Of a DNA stretch of 64,000 bases, positions 1 to 7,828 are shown piece by piece (within the stretch, counting starts at the first letter, position 1; every line of letters begins with the position of its first letter). The DNA lies in NCBI GenBank assembly GCA_023269675.1, contig JAHFSX010000015.1, positions 62,001-126,000 on the forward strand. Reading direction: 5' to 3'. The notes under the pieces were generated by a model. The model did no database searches, had not been told where the DNA came from, and worked only from the letters and a program-made list of their open reading frames with translations. The DNA is from Verrucomicrobiota bacterium. Lineage in GTDB: Bacteria > Verrucomicrobiota > Kiritimatiellia > RFP12 > UBA1067. Made by a program: the position numbers and the translations under genes.

Positions 1-1029
1 TTCGGCTGCACCGTGCCGGCGCTGATGGCGACGCGCACGCTGGAGCAGCGGCGCGACCGGGTGCTGACCATGCTGATCGCGCCGTTCATGTCGTGCGGGG
101 CGCGCATGCCGGTGTACGCGGTTTTCGCCATGGCCTTCTTCCCGCGGCACGGCAACGCCGTGATCTTCGCGCTGTATGTCATCGGCGCGGTGCTGGCGAT
201 CCTCTCCGGGCTGGTGCTGCACAAGACGCTTTTCAAGGGCGAGGTGTCGGCCTTTGTGATGGAGTTGCCGCCGTACCACATGCCCGCGCTGTGGGGCTGT
301 CTGGATCACGTGTGGTACAACCTGATGAGCTTCCTGGTGCGGGCCGGCAAGGTGATCGTTGCGATCGCGGTGCTGCTGAGCCTGGCGAACGGGATCAATG
401 ACGCGGTCAGCGCGGGTCACGGGCAGGCGGACGCGCGGCGTTCGGCCGCGGGCCGGGCGCTGACGGTGGTGCTGCGGCCGATGGGGGTGGGGCCGGACAA
501 CTGGCCCGCGGCGGCGGGACTCCTGACCGGGCTGATGGCGAAAGAGGCGATCGTGGGCACGCTGGAGGTCCTGTACGCGCAGGCGGGTCAGCCGGGCGCG
601 TCTCTGCCGGCGGCAGGGGCGTTCGATCTCGCCGCGGAGCTGCGGGTCGCGGCCGGGGAGCTAGCGGCCGGTTACGGGCTCACGGCAGGCGCCACGCACG
701 GGCAGGCCGGGGGCAAAGGGCTGCTGGAGGCGATGCGGCGCAACTTCGGCAGTCAGACGGCGGCGTTCGCCTACTTGCTTTTCGTGCTGATTTACTCGCC
801 CTGCTTTGCGGCGCTGATCGTGTTGGGACGCGAGGCGGGCTGGCGCTGGATGGGCTTTTCAGTCGTGTACCAGACGCTGCTGGCCTGGATGGCGGCGACA
901 GCGTATTATCAGGCGGCCACCTTTCTGGACGCGCCCCTGCGGGCCGCGGTGTGGCTGGGCATGGTGGCGGCGATGGCGGCTGGCGGCCTCGGCCTGCTGC
1001 ATCTGGCCGGGAAGAGGATGCCGCTATGA
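1..1029 (+). CDS. feoB: FeoB, ferrous iron transporter, C-terminal part (5' end outside window)
   Basis: Inner-membrane GTP-driven Fe2+ uptake protein. Only the C-terminal membrane portion is present: the reading frame is open from base 1, so the gene starts upstream and the G domain is not visible. The Gate/nucleoside-recognition region typical of FeoB is clear, with FGCTVPALMATRTLE followed by RDRVLTMLIAPFMSCGARMP. Several hydrophobic segments follow, and the last is near residues 310-330. It ends in ATGA, overlapping feoA by four bases, so the two genes are translationally coupled. A Gly/Ala-rich soluble loop lies at about residues 195-240. Confidence 0.95.
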   Translation, partial: FGCTVPALMATRTLEQRRDRVLTMLIAPFMSCGARMPVYAVFAMAFFPRHGNAVIFALYVIGAVLAILSGLVLHKTLFKGEVSAFVMELPPYHMPALWGCLDHVWYNLMSFLVRAGKVIVAIAVLLSLANGINDAVSAGHGQADARRSAAGRALTVVLRPMGVGPDNWPAAAGLLTGLMAKEAIVGTLEVLYAQAGQPGASLPAAGAFDLAAELRVAAGELAAGYGLTAGATHGQAGGKGLLEAMRRNFGSQTAAFAYLLFVLIYSPCFAALIVLGREAGWRWMGFSVVYQTLLAWMAATAYYQAATFLDAPLRAAVWLGMVAAMAAGGLGLLHLAGKRMPL

Positions 1030-1271
1030 GTGCAAGTGAGCAGAAGGCGCAGGTCCCGCCGGCGCGGTATCTCATGGACCTGAAAGACGGGGAGCAGGCG
1101 GTGATCCGCGCGAACGGCGACCGCAAGTCGACCGAGATGGGGCTTTTCCCGGGGGCGCGCGTGGTGATGTTCCGCAACCGCAAGTCCGAGCAGGCGCTGG
1201 TGATCGGCGCGGGGGACGCGCGGTTCCTCGTATCGCGCGCGATCGCCAAGATGGTGGAGCTCGAAGGGTAG
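1026..1271 (+). CDS. feoA: FeoA, ferrous iron transport accessory protein
   Basis: An 81-residue SH3-like FeoA-domain protein that supports FeoB. The start is the ATG at 1026, inside the ATGA overlap with the feoB stop; an open frame begins further upstream, but only this start fits the domain. Visible hallmarks are DLKDGEQAVI at the N-terminus, the MGLFPGARVVM turn (MGL-x-PG is diagnostic) and a C-terminal RFLVSRAIAKMVEL strand. The order feoB-feoA is the reverse of the E. coli operon but is found in other phyla. Confidence 0.93.
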   Translation: MSASEQKAQVPPARYLMDLKDGEQAVIRANGDRKSTEMGLFPGARVVMFRNRKSEQALVIGAGDARFLVSRAIAKMVELEG

Positions 1272-1390
1272 GGCCGGGCCGCTGGCCCGGCCGCATGGCG
1301 GCCCAATCGAGTAAGTCGCGCCTCTGCCCGCATGGGCGCAACGGCGATTCGGTGCTCATTTGCGATAGATACCGTTTTCTGGTGCTTGGG

Positions 1391-1512
1391 GCCGGCTGAA
1401 GCCGGTACAACGTGCGGACTCGCTGGCATGTTGTACCGGCTTCAGCCGGCTCAGGGCAGGGCTGTCACGGCTCGACATCGAGGGCAGGCACCGAATCGCC
1501 GGTGCCCTGCCC
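1391..1512. repeat. Two intergenic hairpins between feoA and the PPOX-fold gene
   Basis: Bases 1391-1411 and 1430-1450 are perfect 21-bp inverted repeats with an 18-base loop (arm begins GCCGGCTGAAGCCGG). A second hairpin, at about 1482-1512, pairs GGGCAGGCACCG with CGGTGCCCTGCCC and has one bulged base. Neither has a T-run, so they do not look like simple intrinsic terminators. The 318-base gap 1272-1589 holds nothing else recognisable. Confidence 0.6.
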
Positions 1513-1589
1513 ACATCTGCCGCCGATTAAGTGTTTCCCTTCAGCCGGAATCGTATTAGACTAGGCACCCTTAAAACTGGAGGTGTGTG

Positions 1590-2123
1590 ATGCGTAAGAT
1601 GTTGTTGTGCCTGTTGGTCCCGGCGCTCGCCGGCATGTGTCAGGAAGTTCCCAAACCTGCTCCGGCGCAGGACGTGAAAAGTTACGTGTGGGTGAAAGAT
1701 AACGCCGCCAAACAGGACATGTTCCTGCAGGACGTGGCGGCGTTTCTGGAGAAAGAGGGGTACTTCTACCTCGCGACGGTCGAGAACGACGGGGCCCGCG
1801 TGCGGCCGCTCAAGTACGTGATGGTGGCGGACAACAAGCTGCTGTTCGTGACGTCGTCCAAGAAGGAGATGTACCCTCAGCTCGTTAAGAATCCGAACGT
1901 CGAGCTGTCGCGGACCGCGACGGACGGCAGCGCCTACCTCCGCTATAAGGGCAAAGCCGTGCTCTGCGCCGATGCGGACGTGAAGGCCAAGCTGCTGGAG
2001 CTGCAGCCCTCGTTCGGCAAGAAATTCGGCGAGGACACGGCCCTGTTCTTTGTCGAGCCCGAGATGGTCGGCATCTTTCCGATGAAAGGCGGCCAGGCCA
2101 AGACGAAGATCTTCACGAAGTGA
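1590..2123 (+). CDS. Exported pyridoxamine-5'-phosphate-oxidase-fold (flavin-binding split barrel) protein
   Basis: About 177 residues. The first ~20 residues (MRKMLLCLLVPALAG then MC) look like a signal or lipoprotein leader. The rest resembles the PPOX-like split-barrel family: an N-terminal helix, then YFYLATVENDGARVRPLKYV, then KLLFVTSSKKEMYPQL and NPNVELS. These match the barrel strands and the loop that binds FMN, F420 or heme in relatives. ATG 1590 is chosen because GGAGG lies 6 bases upstream, although a GTG sits just before it. The cofactor and substrate cannot be read from sequence, and export is unusual for this fold. Confidence 0.75.
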   Translation: MRKMLLCLLVPALAGMCQEVPKPAPAQDVKSYVWVKDNAAKQDMFLQDVAAFLEKEGYFYLATVENDGARVRPLKYVMVADNKLLFVTSSKKEMYPQLVKNPNVELSRTATDGSAYLRYKGKAVLCADADVKAKLLELQPSFGKKFGEDTALFFVEPEMVGIFPMKGGQAKTKIFTK

Positions 2124-2154
2124 GGGCGGGCGTTCTTTGTCCGTAACACAATCG

Positions 2155-2271
2155 AACCGCAGATTGACGAATGATGAACCGCAGAATTTTGAAGGTCCTT
2201 CCGCGCCTTCGCATTCGTATAGGCGTTCCATCTTTCATGATTCGAAGCTCGACATTCGTCAATCTGCGGTT
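2155..2271. repeat. Palindromic AACCGCAGA-family element, reverse orientation
   Basis: A 117-bp element bounded by perfect 18-bp inverted repeats (2155-2172 and 2254-2271, AACCGCAGATTGACGAAT and its complement). An internal AACCGCAGAATT lies at 2177-2188. Its reverse complement has the same layout as the copies at 5820 and 6031: outer end, TTCGAATCA-type box, GAAGG, AATTCTGCGGTT, outer end. It lies directly upstream of the four-helix-bundle gene. Confidence 0.8.
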
Positions 2272-2316
2272 ATTGTCGCCGTGGTTACGGTTACGCGTAA
2301 TGATGAGTTAAGCATC

Positions 2317-2682
2317 ATGAATGAGAAGACATTCGATCTTGAGGCGCGGCTGATCAGGTTCGCGGTGAGTGTCATCCGTTTGTCCGAGTCTCTACCTCCG
2401 ACGCCCACCGGCAATCATATCCGTAATCAGTTGCTCCGCAGCGGCACTTCGCCGGCGCCAAACTACGGCGAGGCACAGAGCGCGGAGTCACGTTCTGATT
2501 TTGTGCATAAGCTCAAAATCGCACTGAAGGAGTTACGAGAGTCACGGGTCTGGCTGCTTATGATTCAGCAGGCTACCCTCGTGAAACCGGAAGATGCGCT
2601 TGATGCGCTGTTGCGGGAGGCGAACGAATTGATTGCCATTTTCGTTGCCAGTCTCAAGACGGCGGAAAGAGGACAGATTTAA
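2317..2682 (+). CDS. Four-helix-bundle protein (23S rRNA intervening-sequence/Avd-like family)
   Basis: A 121-residue all-helical protein. LEARLIRFAVSVIRLSESLP, GNHIRNQLLRSGTSPAPNYGEA and the FVHKLKIALKELRESRVWLL block are the pattern of the S23/IVP four-helix-bundle family, which is found as free-standing genes, inside 23S rRNA intervening sequences and as Avd beside diversity-generating retroelements. No reverse transcriptase or rRNA is nearby. ATG 2317 fits the family start. The gene is bracketed by AACCGCAGA-type repeats (2155-2186 and 2690-2721, inverted, 28 of 32 bases matching), so gene plus ends may be one unit. Biochemical function is unknown. Confidence 0.85.
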   Translation: MNEKTFDLEARLIRFAVSVIRLSESLPPTPTGNHIRNQLLRSGTSPAPNYGEAQSAESRSDFVHKLKIALKELRESRVWLLMIQQATLVKPEDALDALLREANELIAIFVASLKTAERGQI

Positions 2683-2685
2683 TTC

Positions 2686-2721
2686 GTATTTCTGCGGTTC
2701 GATATTCGGCAATCTGCGGTT
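2686..2721. repeat. AACCGCAGA-family right-end fragment after the four-helix-bundle gene
   Basis: TTCTGCGGTTCGATATTCGG followed by CAATCTGCGGTT matches the right end of the elements at 5820 and 6031. It is an imperfect inverted repeat of 2155-2186. Only the end is present, without the remaining ~60 bases of a complete short element. Confidence 0.7.
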
Positions 2722-2790
2722 TTATTGGTTATAAAACCGTTCCTTGGCCGGGGTTCCTGAGCGTTTTTTGCATTTTAACAGGGGGGGCCG

Positions 2791-5700
2791 ATGAGGGGTT
2801 TATTTCTGGGGTTTATGCTGGGCGCCTGCGCACTGGGCGGGCCCGCCGCGACGCTTGAGAATCTGCGGTGCGAGTACCGGGTGGATCCGCTGGGCATCGG
2901 CGAGCGCGAGCCGCGGCTTTCCTGGGTGATGAAGGATGACACGGGGCAGCGGGGCGCGGCCCAGACCGCCTATCAGATCCTCGTGGCGGCCACGCCGGAG
3001 GCCCTGGCGAACGGCGAGGGCGACCTGTGGGATTCGGGACGCGTCCGCTCGTCGGCGAGCATCCAGATCGTCTACAAGGGCCATCCGCTGGAAGCGCGCG
3101 AACGCTGTTATTGGAAAGTCCGCGTGTGGGACCAGAATGGGCGGGAGGTGCCCTGGAGCGCGCCGGCGTCTTGGAGCATGGGGCTGTTGCATGTGGCTGA
3201 TTGGAAAGCCGAATGGCTGCGGGTCGAGGAGGTGAGGCCGGAGGATGCGGCGGAGAAACCGGCTCCTCCCCGGCTGACTGTCGTCAGCGCGGTCTACGGC
3301 TCGATTGAGAACCGCAGAGTCAGCACGGTGACCGACAAGGTGCGGCAGCAGGTCGCCGACAAAGGCGGCGTGCTTTTGGTGCAGGCCAGCAACGACCATT
3401 TCGGCGATCCGTCGCCCGGCGGCGGGAAACGGCTGGAGGTCGTTTACGAGATCGCGGGCAAGCGCTACACGGCCAGCGCGCCGGAGGGCGCGTTCGTCAG
3501 CGCGCCCGAGCAGGACGAAGCGCCGGCGGCGGCGCGCGTCAAGCGCATCCAGACGCCGCGCTACCTGCGCCGCGACTTTAAGGTGACGGCCCGGCCGGTG
3601 CGCGCCACGCTCTACGCCACGGCGCTGGGGCTCTACGAGCTGCGGCTCAACGGCCAGCGCGTGGGCGACGCCTTGCTGACACCCGAATGGACCGCCTACG
3701 ACAAGCGCGTGCAGGTGCAGGCCTATGACGTGACCGCGCTGGTGCGTCAGGGCGCGAACGCGCTGGGCGCGCTGCTCGGCAACGGCTGGTACTGCGGCCG
3801 CGTGCAGTGCTGGCCGCCCGACATCTGCCTGTACGGCGGCGAGCCGCGGCTCAAGGCTCAGCTGGAGATCGAGTTCGCGGACGGCCGCCGCCAGACCGTG
3901 GCGACCGACGAGGCGTGGCAGGGCACGGTCGAGGGTCCGCTGCGCTTCTCCGGGATCTACGAGGGCGAGACGTATGACGCGCGCAAGGAGATGCCGGGCT
4001 GGGACACGCCGGACTTCAGGCCCGATGCGCGCTGGCAGCCCGCGCTGATCGACCGCGCTGTGCGGGCGGGCGCGCTCGTGTGGCAGCGCAGCGAGCCGAT
4101 CCGCGTGACGCAGGAGCTGAAGCCGGTGGCGGTGACCGAACCCAAGCCCGGCGTGTATGTCTTCGACTTCGGCCAGAACATGGTGGGCTGGACGCGGCTG
4201 ACTGTGCAGGGCGCGGCCGGCGACACGGTGGAGCTGTTCTTCAACGAGATGCTGAACGCCGACGGCACGGTCTACCGCGAGAACCTGCACGCGGGCAAGC
4301 TGGGCCGGGAGCACAGCCAGACCGTGCGCTACACGCTGCGCGGCGGCGGGGCCGAGACCTACGAGCCGCACTTCACCTACATGGGCTTCCGCTATGCCGA
4401 AGTGACGGGGCTGAAGAGCAAGCCGGACGCGTCGCTGCTGACGGGACGCGTGTTCCACACGTCATTCCGGCAGGCGGGCTCCTTTACCTGTTCCGATCCT
4501 TTGCTGACGCGGCTGGCGCAGAACATTCAATGGTCGCAGCGCGGCAACATGATGGGGATCCCCACCGACTGCCCGCAGCGCGACGAGCGTGCGGGGTGGA
4601 CCGGCGACGCGCAGTTCTTCATGCCCACGGCGGTCTATAACTTCGACGTGGCGGCGTTCTTCAGCAAATGGCTGGACGACCTCTGCGAGGACTCCTATGT
4701 CGACGGTCAAGGATTCGCCGACCTTGCGCCTTACTACGGCAAGATGCAGGCGGGCAACACGGGCTGGGGCGACGCGGGCGTCGTGTGTCCCTACGTGCTC
4801 TACAGGACGTACGGCGACACGCGCGTGATCGCGACGCACTACGCGCAGATGCGGAAACACGTCATGACGCTTTCGGCGACCTGCACGAACCACATCCGCG
4901 GGGCGGGCCGTTACGGCGACTGGCTCAACGTGGGCGGCGGCGCCAAAAGCGAGGTGTGCGGCACGGCGTATCAGGCGTACCTTTGCGACCTCATGGCCGA
5001 AATGGCAACGGCGATCGGCAAGGGTGACGACGCGGCGCGCTTCGGAGGGATGGCGCGCGAGGCGCGCGAGGCGTTCACGGCGGCGTTCTTCAGGGAGGAC
5101 GGCTCGCTCCTGGAGAGCAGCCAGACCGGCTACGCGCTGGCGTTCACCATGGGGCTGGTGCCGGAAGCGTTGCGCGATAAGGCCGCGGCGCGCTTCGCGG
5201 CCGAGGTCGAGCGCTTCAAGGATTGCGTGGCCACCGGCTTCATCGGCACGCCGCGGCTCCTGACCGGACTGCATGCGGCCGGGCTGGACGCCGCGGCGTA
5301 CCGCATGCTGCTGCGGCGCGCGTACCCCTCGTGGCTCTATCCGGTGACGCTGGGCGCGACCACGATCTGGGAGCGGTGGGACGGCTGGCGGCCTGACAAA
5401 GGGTTCCAGGACCCGAACATGAACTCCTTTAACCACTACGCGTTCGGCTCGTGTGGGCAGTACCTGTTCGCGTGTGTCGGCGGAATCGCGCCGACGGAGC
5501 CGGGATACCGGCAGTTCATGGTCGCGCCGGTGATCGGCGAGGGGCTGATGTGGGCCTCGACGTCCTACGCGTCGATATACGGCGAGATCGTTTCCGAGTG
5601 GAAAAAGCAGGAGGGGCAGTGCCGTCTCAAGGTGACCGTGCCGCCGAACACGCACGCGGTCATCCGTTTGCCGGTGGCGTCGTCGGAGCACGTGCGCGAG

Positions 5701-5805
5701 GGCGGGGAGCCGCTGGCCAAAGCGGCCGGGCTGGACCTGCTGCTGGAGGGGAAGGACTGCGTGCTGGTGCGGGCCGTGTCGGGGACGTACGAATTCGAGT
5801 TCTAA
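2791..5805 (+). CDS. Secreted GH78 alpha-L-rhamnosidase
   Basis: A 1004-residue enzyme expected to release terminal alpha-L-rhamnose from plant or algal polysaccharides or glycosides. Residues 1-20 (MRGLFLGFMLGACALGGPAA) are a signal peptide. An N-terminal Ig-like domain follows, then the rhamnosidase N domain, the (alpha/alpha)6 catalytic barrel and a C-terminal beta domain. The family motif DCPQRDERAGWTGDAQFF starts at D593 and holds the likely general acid E599. TIWERWDGW places the likely base at about E861. Residues ~163-240 look like an inserted small beta domain (NDHFGDPSPGGGK, DUF3395-like; inference), not part of a minimal GH78. GGGGGG lies ahead of the ATG. Confidence 0.93.
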   Translation: MRGLFLGFMLGACALGGPAATLENLRCEYRVDPLGIGEREPRLSWVMKDDTGQRGAAQTAYQILVAATPEALANGEGDLWDSGRVRSSASIQIVYKGHPLEARERCYWKVRVWDQNGREVPWSAPASWSMGLLHVADWKAEWLRVEEVRPEDAAEKPAPPRLTVVSAVYGSIENRRVSTVTDKVRQQVADKGGVLLVQASNDHFGDPSPGGGKRLEVVYEIAGKRYTASAPEGAFVSAPEQDEAPAAARVKRIQTPRYLRRDFKVTARPVRATLYATALGLYELRLNGQRVGDALLTPEWTAYDKRVQVQAYDVTALVRQGANALGALLGNGWYCGRVQCWPPDICLYGGEPRLKAQLEIEFADGRRQTVATDEAWQGTVEGPLRFSGIYEGETYDARKEMPGWDTPDFRPDARWQPALIDRAVRAGALVWQRSEPIRVTQELKPVAVTEPKPGVYVFDFGQNMVGWTRLTVQGAAGDTVELFFNEMLNADGTVYRENLHAGKLGREHSQTVRYTLRGGGAETYEPHFTYMGFRYAEVTGLKSKPDASLLTGRVFHTSFRQAGSFTCSDPLLTRLAQNIQWSQRGNMMGIPTDCPQRDERAGWTGDAQFFMPTAVYNFDVAAFFSKWLDDLCEDSYVDGQGFADLAPYYGKMQAGNTGWGDAGVVCPYVLYRTYGDTRVIATHYAQMRKHVMTLSATCTNHIRGAGRYGDWLNVGGGAKSEVCGTAYQAYLCDLMAEMATAIGKGDDAARFGGMAREAREAFTAAFFREDGSLLESSQTGYALAFTMGLVPEALRDKAAARFAAEVERFKDCVATGFIGTPRLLTGLHAAGLDAAAYRMLLRRAYPSWLYPVTLGATTIWERWDGWRPDKGFQDPNMNSFNHYAFGSCGQYLFACVGGIAPTEPGYRQFMVAPVIGEGLMWASTSYASIYGEIVSEWKKQEGQCRLKVTVPPNTHAVIRLPVASSEHVREGGEPLAKAAGLDLLLEGKDCVLVRAVSGTYEFEF

Positions 5806-5819
5806 TGAGAGGGGCTGCG

Positions 5820-5916
5820 AACCGCAGAGTGTCGAATGATGATTTTCGAATCACGAAGGGGGAAGCAGCGTGCTCACTTCGGAATTCTGCGGTCCGATGT
5901 TCGACAATCTGCGGGT
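5820..5916. repeat. Palindromic AACCGCAGA-family element, forward orientation, copy 1
   Basis: A 97-bp element starting AACCGCAGAGTGTCGAATGA and ending in TTCGACAATCTGCGGGT. It contains the TTTTCGAATCACGAAGGG box and GGAATTCTGCGGT. It begins 15 bases after the rhamnosidase stop and is almost identical to the copy at 6031, which suggests a recent duplication. Together with the 6031 copy and about 110 bases between them it fills the 340-base gap 5806-6145. Confidence 0.8.
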
Positions 5917-6030
5917 CAAACGGATGGGATGCTGTGCCCGCGGCCTCAGGCGCGGTCAAGCGGACCGAGCAGGTGATGGAGGGCGAGTGTCCTCACAAGC
6001 CGCGCGGCCTGATCTGCCGGGGAGAAGGTG

Positions 6031-6127
6031 AACCGCAGAGTGTCGAATGATGATTTTCGAATCACGAAGGGGAAAGCAGCGTGCTCACTTCGGAATTCTG
6101 CGGTTCGATGTTCGACAAGCTGCGGTT
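6031..6127. repeat. Palindromic AACCGCAGA-family element, forward orientation, copy 2
   Basis: The near-identical second copy of the 5820 element, ending TTCGACAAGCTGCGGTT, placed 18 bases past the zwf stop codon. As RNA it would form a long imperfect hairpin, so it could act as a bidirectional transcript 3' end between the convergent rhamnosidase and zwf genes. The second half is GC-rich and ends in a short T-run. Confidence 0.8.
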
Positions 6128-6145
6128 TTTTGTCGCCCCGATGAA

Positions 6146-7663
6146 TCAGACCACCGGGCGCCACGCGCGGCCGTCGCGGGCGATGAGGTCGCTGGCGGCG
6201 GAAGGGCCTTCCGAGCCTGCGGCATAGGTGTGCAGCGGACACGCGCCGGGCGTGTCGCGCCATGCGTCGAGCACGGGCGTGAAGAGCTGCCACGAGGCGG
6301 CGATGGTGTCGTTGCGCACGAAGAGCGTGTGGTCGTGGAGCATCACGTCGAGCAGCAGCCGCGCGTAGGCGTCGGGCGCGTCCCACGCGCCGAGGTCCGC
6401 ATAGGCGAAGTGCAGCGGCAGGTCGCCGATGCACAGTTTCGGGCCGGGCAGCTTGGCCTGGAGCAGCAGGTTGACGTTCTCCTGCGGCTGGACCCGCAGC
6501 GCGAGGGTGTTGGGCGTGAGCTCGCTCGGCGAGTCCGGGCTGAACATGGAGTGGGGGACGGGCTTGAAGGCGAGGACGATCTCGCTCTCCCGCGCGGCCA
6601 GCCGCTTGCCCGCGCGCAGGTAGAACGGCACGCCGCGCCAGCGCCAGTTGTCGATGAAGAGCTTGGCCGCCACAAAGGTCTCGGTCTGCGAGTCGGGGCG
6701 TATGCCGGGCTCGTCCAGATAGCCCGGCAGGCCTTTTCCAGCGGCGTACTGGCCGCGCACGATGCAGGTCTCGGGCGCGTCGCAGGGGAAGGGGCGGATC
6801 GCCTGGATGAGCTTCTTCTTCTCGGCGTGGATGGCGTCGGCGGAGAATGTGGCGGGCGGCTCCATGGCGACCAGCGCGAGCATTTCGAGCAGGTGGTTCT
6901 GGAACATGTCGCGCAGGAGTCCGGCCTGTTCAAAATAGCCGGCGCGCCCCTCGAGGCCGACGCTCTCGGCCACGGTGATCTGCACGTGGTCGATGTAGTG
7001 GGCGTTCCAGACGGGCTCGAAGAGGATGTTCGCGAAGCGCAGCATCAGGATATTCTGGACGGTGTCCTTGGCGAGATAGTGGTCGACGCGGAAGATCTGG
7101 TCCTCGCGCAGGTGGCTGTGCAGGAAGGCGTCGAGCGCGGCGGCCGACGCGCTGTCCGAGCCGAACGGCTTCTCGAGGGCCAGGTGGCGCCAGGCCGCGC
7201 CGCCGGGCGTCTCGGTCAGCAGGCCCGCCTCGGCGAGGCGGGTGACGAGCGGCTGGCACGAGACGGGCGGGGTGGCGAGAAAGTAGAGGCGGTTGAACGG
7301 GGCGGGCGTGTCGAGCAGGTCGAGGGTGTCGAGATGCGCGGCCAGGTTCGCGAAGGTGGCTGGCTCGGCGTCGTCGGTGCGCACGTAGGAGATCCGGCCG
7401 AGGAACGCGTCGCGCGCGGCCGGGGCGGCGTTGGGCAGGGCCTCGGCGATCAGGGCGCGGAACGAGGCGTCGGTGTGCGGTGTCCGGCCGCAGCCCACGA
7501 TGCGCGAGCAGGCGTGCAGCAGCCCGCGCGTCTCCAGCTGGTAGAGCGAGGGGACGAGCTTGCGTCGGGCGAGGTCGCCCGTGGCCCCGAAGAAGACCAG
7601 CACGCAGGGTGCCGGTGCGACTTCGAGGCAGAAGCGTGCGGACAGGTTGGCCGGAGCGTTCAT
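6146..7663 (-). CDS. zwf: Glucose-6-phosphate 1-dehydrogenase
   Basis: A 505-residue NADP-dependent first enzyme of the oxidative pentose phosphate (or Entner-Doudoroff) route. The N-terminal nucleotide fold is CVLVFFGATGDLARRKLVP. The substrate motif RVDHYLAKDTVQNIL contains the RIDHYLGKE-equivalent catalytic His and Lys. The start is the ATG at 7663, preceded by GGAGG about 10 bases upstream; the reading frame stays open another 30 codons into a repeat, and those are not part of the protein. No pgl or gnd gene is adjacent. The adjacent gene on the same strand is aspS. Confidence 0.95.
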   Translation of the reverse strand: MNAPANLSARFCLEVAPAPCVLVFFGATGDLARRKLVPSLYQLETRGLLHACSRIVGCGRTPHTDASFRALIAEALPNAAPAARDAFLGRISYVRTDDAEPATFANLAAHLDTLDLLDTPAPFNRLYFLATPPVSCQPLVTRLAEAGLLTETPGGAAWRHLALEKPFGSDSASAAALDAFLHSHLREDQIFRVDHYLAKDTVQNILMLRFANILFEPVWNAHYIDHVQITVAESVGLEGRAGYFEQAGLLRDMFQNHLLEMLALVAMEPPATFSADAIHAEKKKLIQAIRPFPCDAPETCIVRGQYAAGKGLPGYLDEPGIRPDSQTETFVAAKLFIDNWRWRGVPFYLRAGKRLAARESEIVLAFKPVPHSMFSPDSPSELTPNTLALRVQPQENVNLLLQAKLPGPKLCIGDLPLHFAYADLGAWDAPDAYARLLLDVMLHDHTLFVRNDTIAASWQLFTPVLDAWRDTPGACPLHTYAAGSEGPSAASDLIARDGRAWRPVV

Positions 7664-7707
7664 GGCGATGATTCCTCCATGTGCGGGTTCTTCCCGCAAT
7701 CCTAGAA

Positions 7708-7794
7708 AACCGCAGATTGTCGAATCAAAAACCGCAGAATCCCGAAGGCTCATCCCTTCGCGACTCGGAAATCATCATTCGCCGATCTGCGGTT
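7708..7794. repeat. Palindromic AACCGCAGA-family element, reverse orientation
   Basis: Outer ends AACCGCAGATTGTCGAAT (7708-7725) and CGCCGATCTGCGGTT (to 7794). An internal AACCGCAGAATCCCGAAGG and a CGGAAATCATCATTCG box match the reverse complement of the 5820/6031 elements. It lies between the zwf start and the aspS stop. Confidence 0.78.
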
Positions 7795-7828
7795 TCACCC
7801 GCCTCCAAAAGCCCCGGCGGCCTGGCCG

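Noticed and set aside
3310..3325. AACCGCAGAGTC inside the GH78 coding sequence, resembling the repeat-end word
   Set aside because: It is isolated, with no paired end, and is part of a continuous coding sequence.
2800..4458. Long antisense open frames opposite the GH78 gene (likewise opposite zwf, aspS and yidC)
   Set aside because: They arise from high GC codon bias in the opposite-strand genes. Their translations are Arg/Val/His-rich with no domain.
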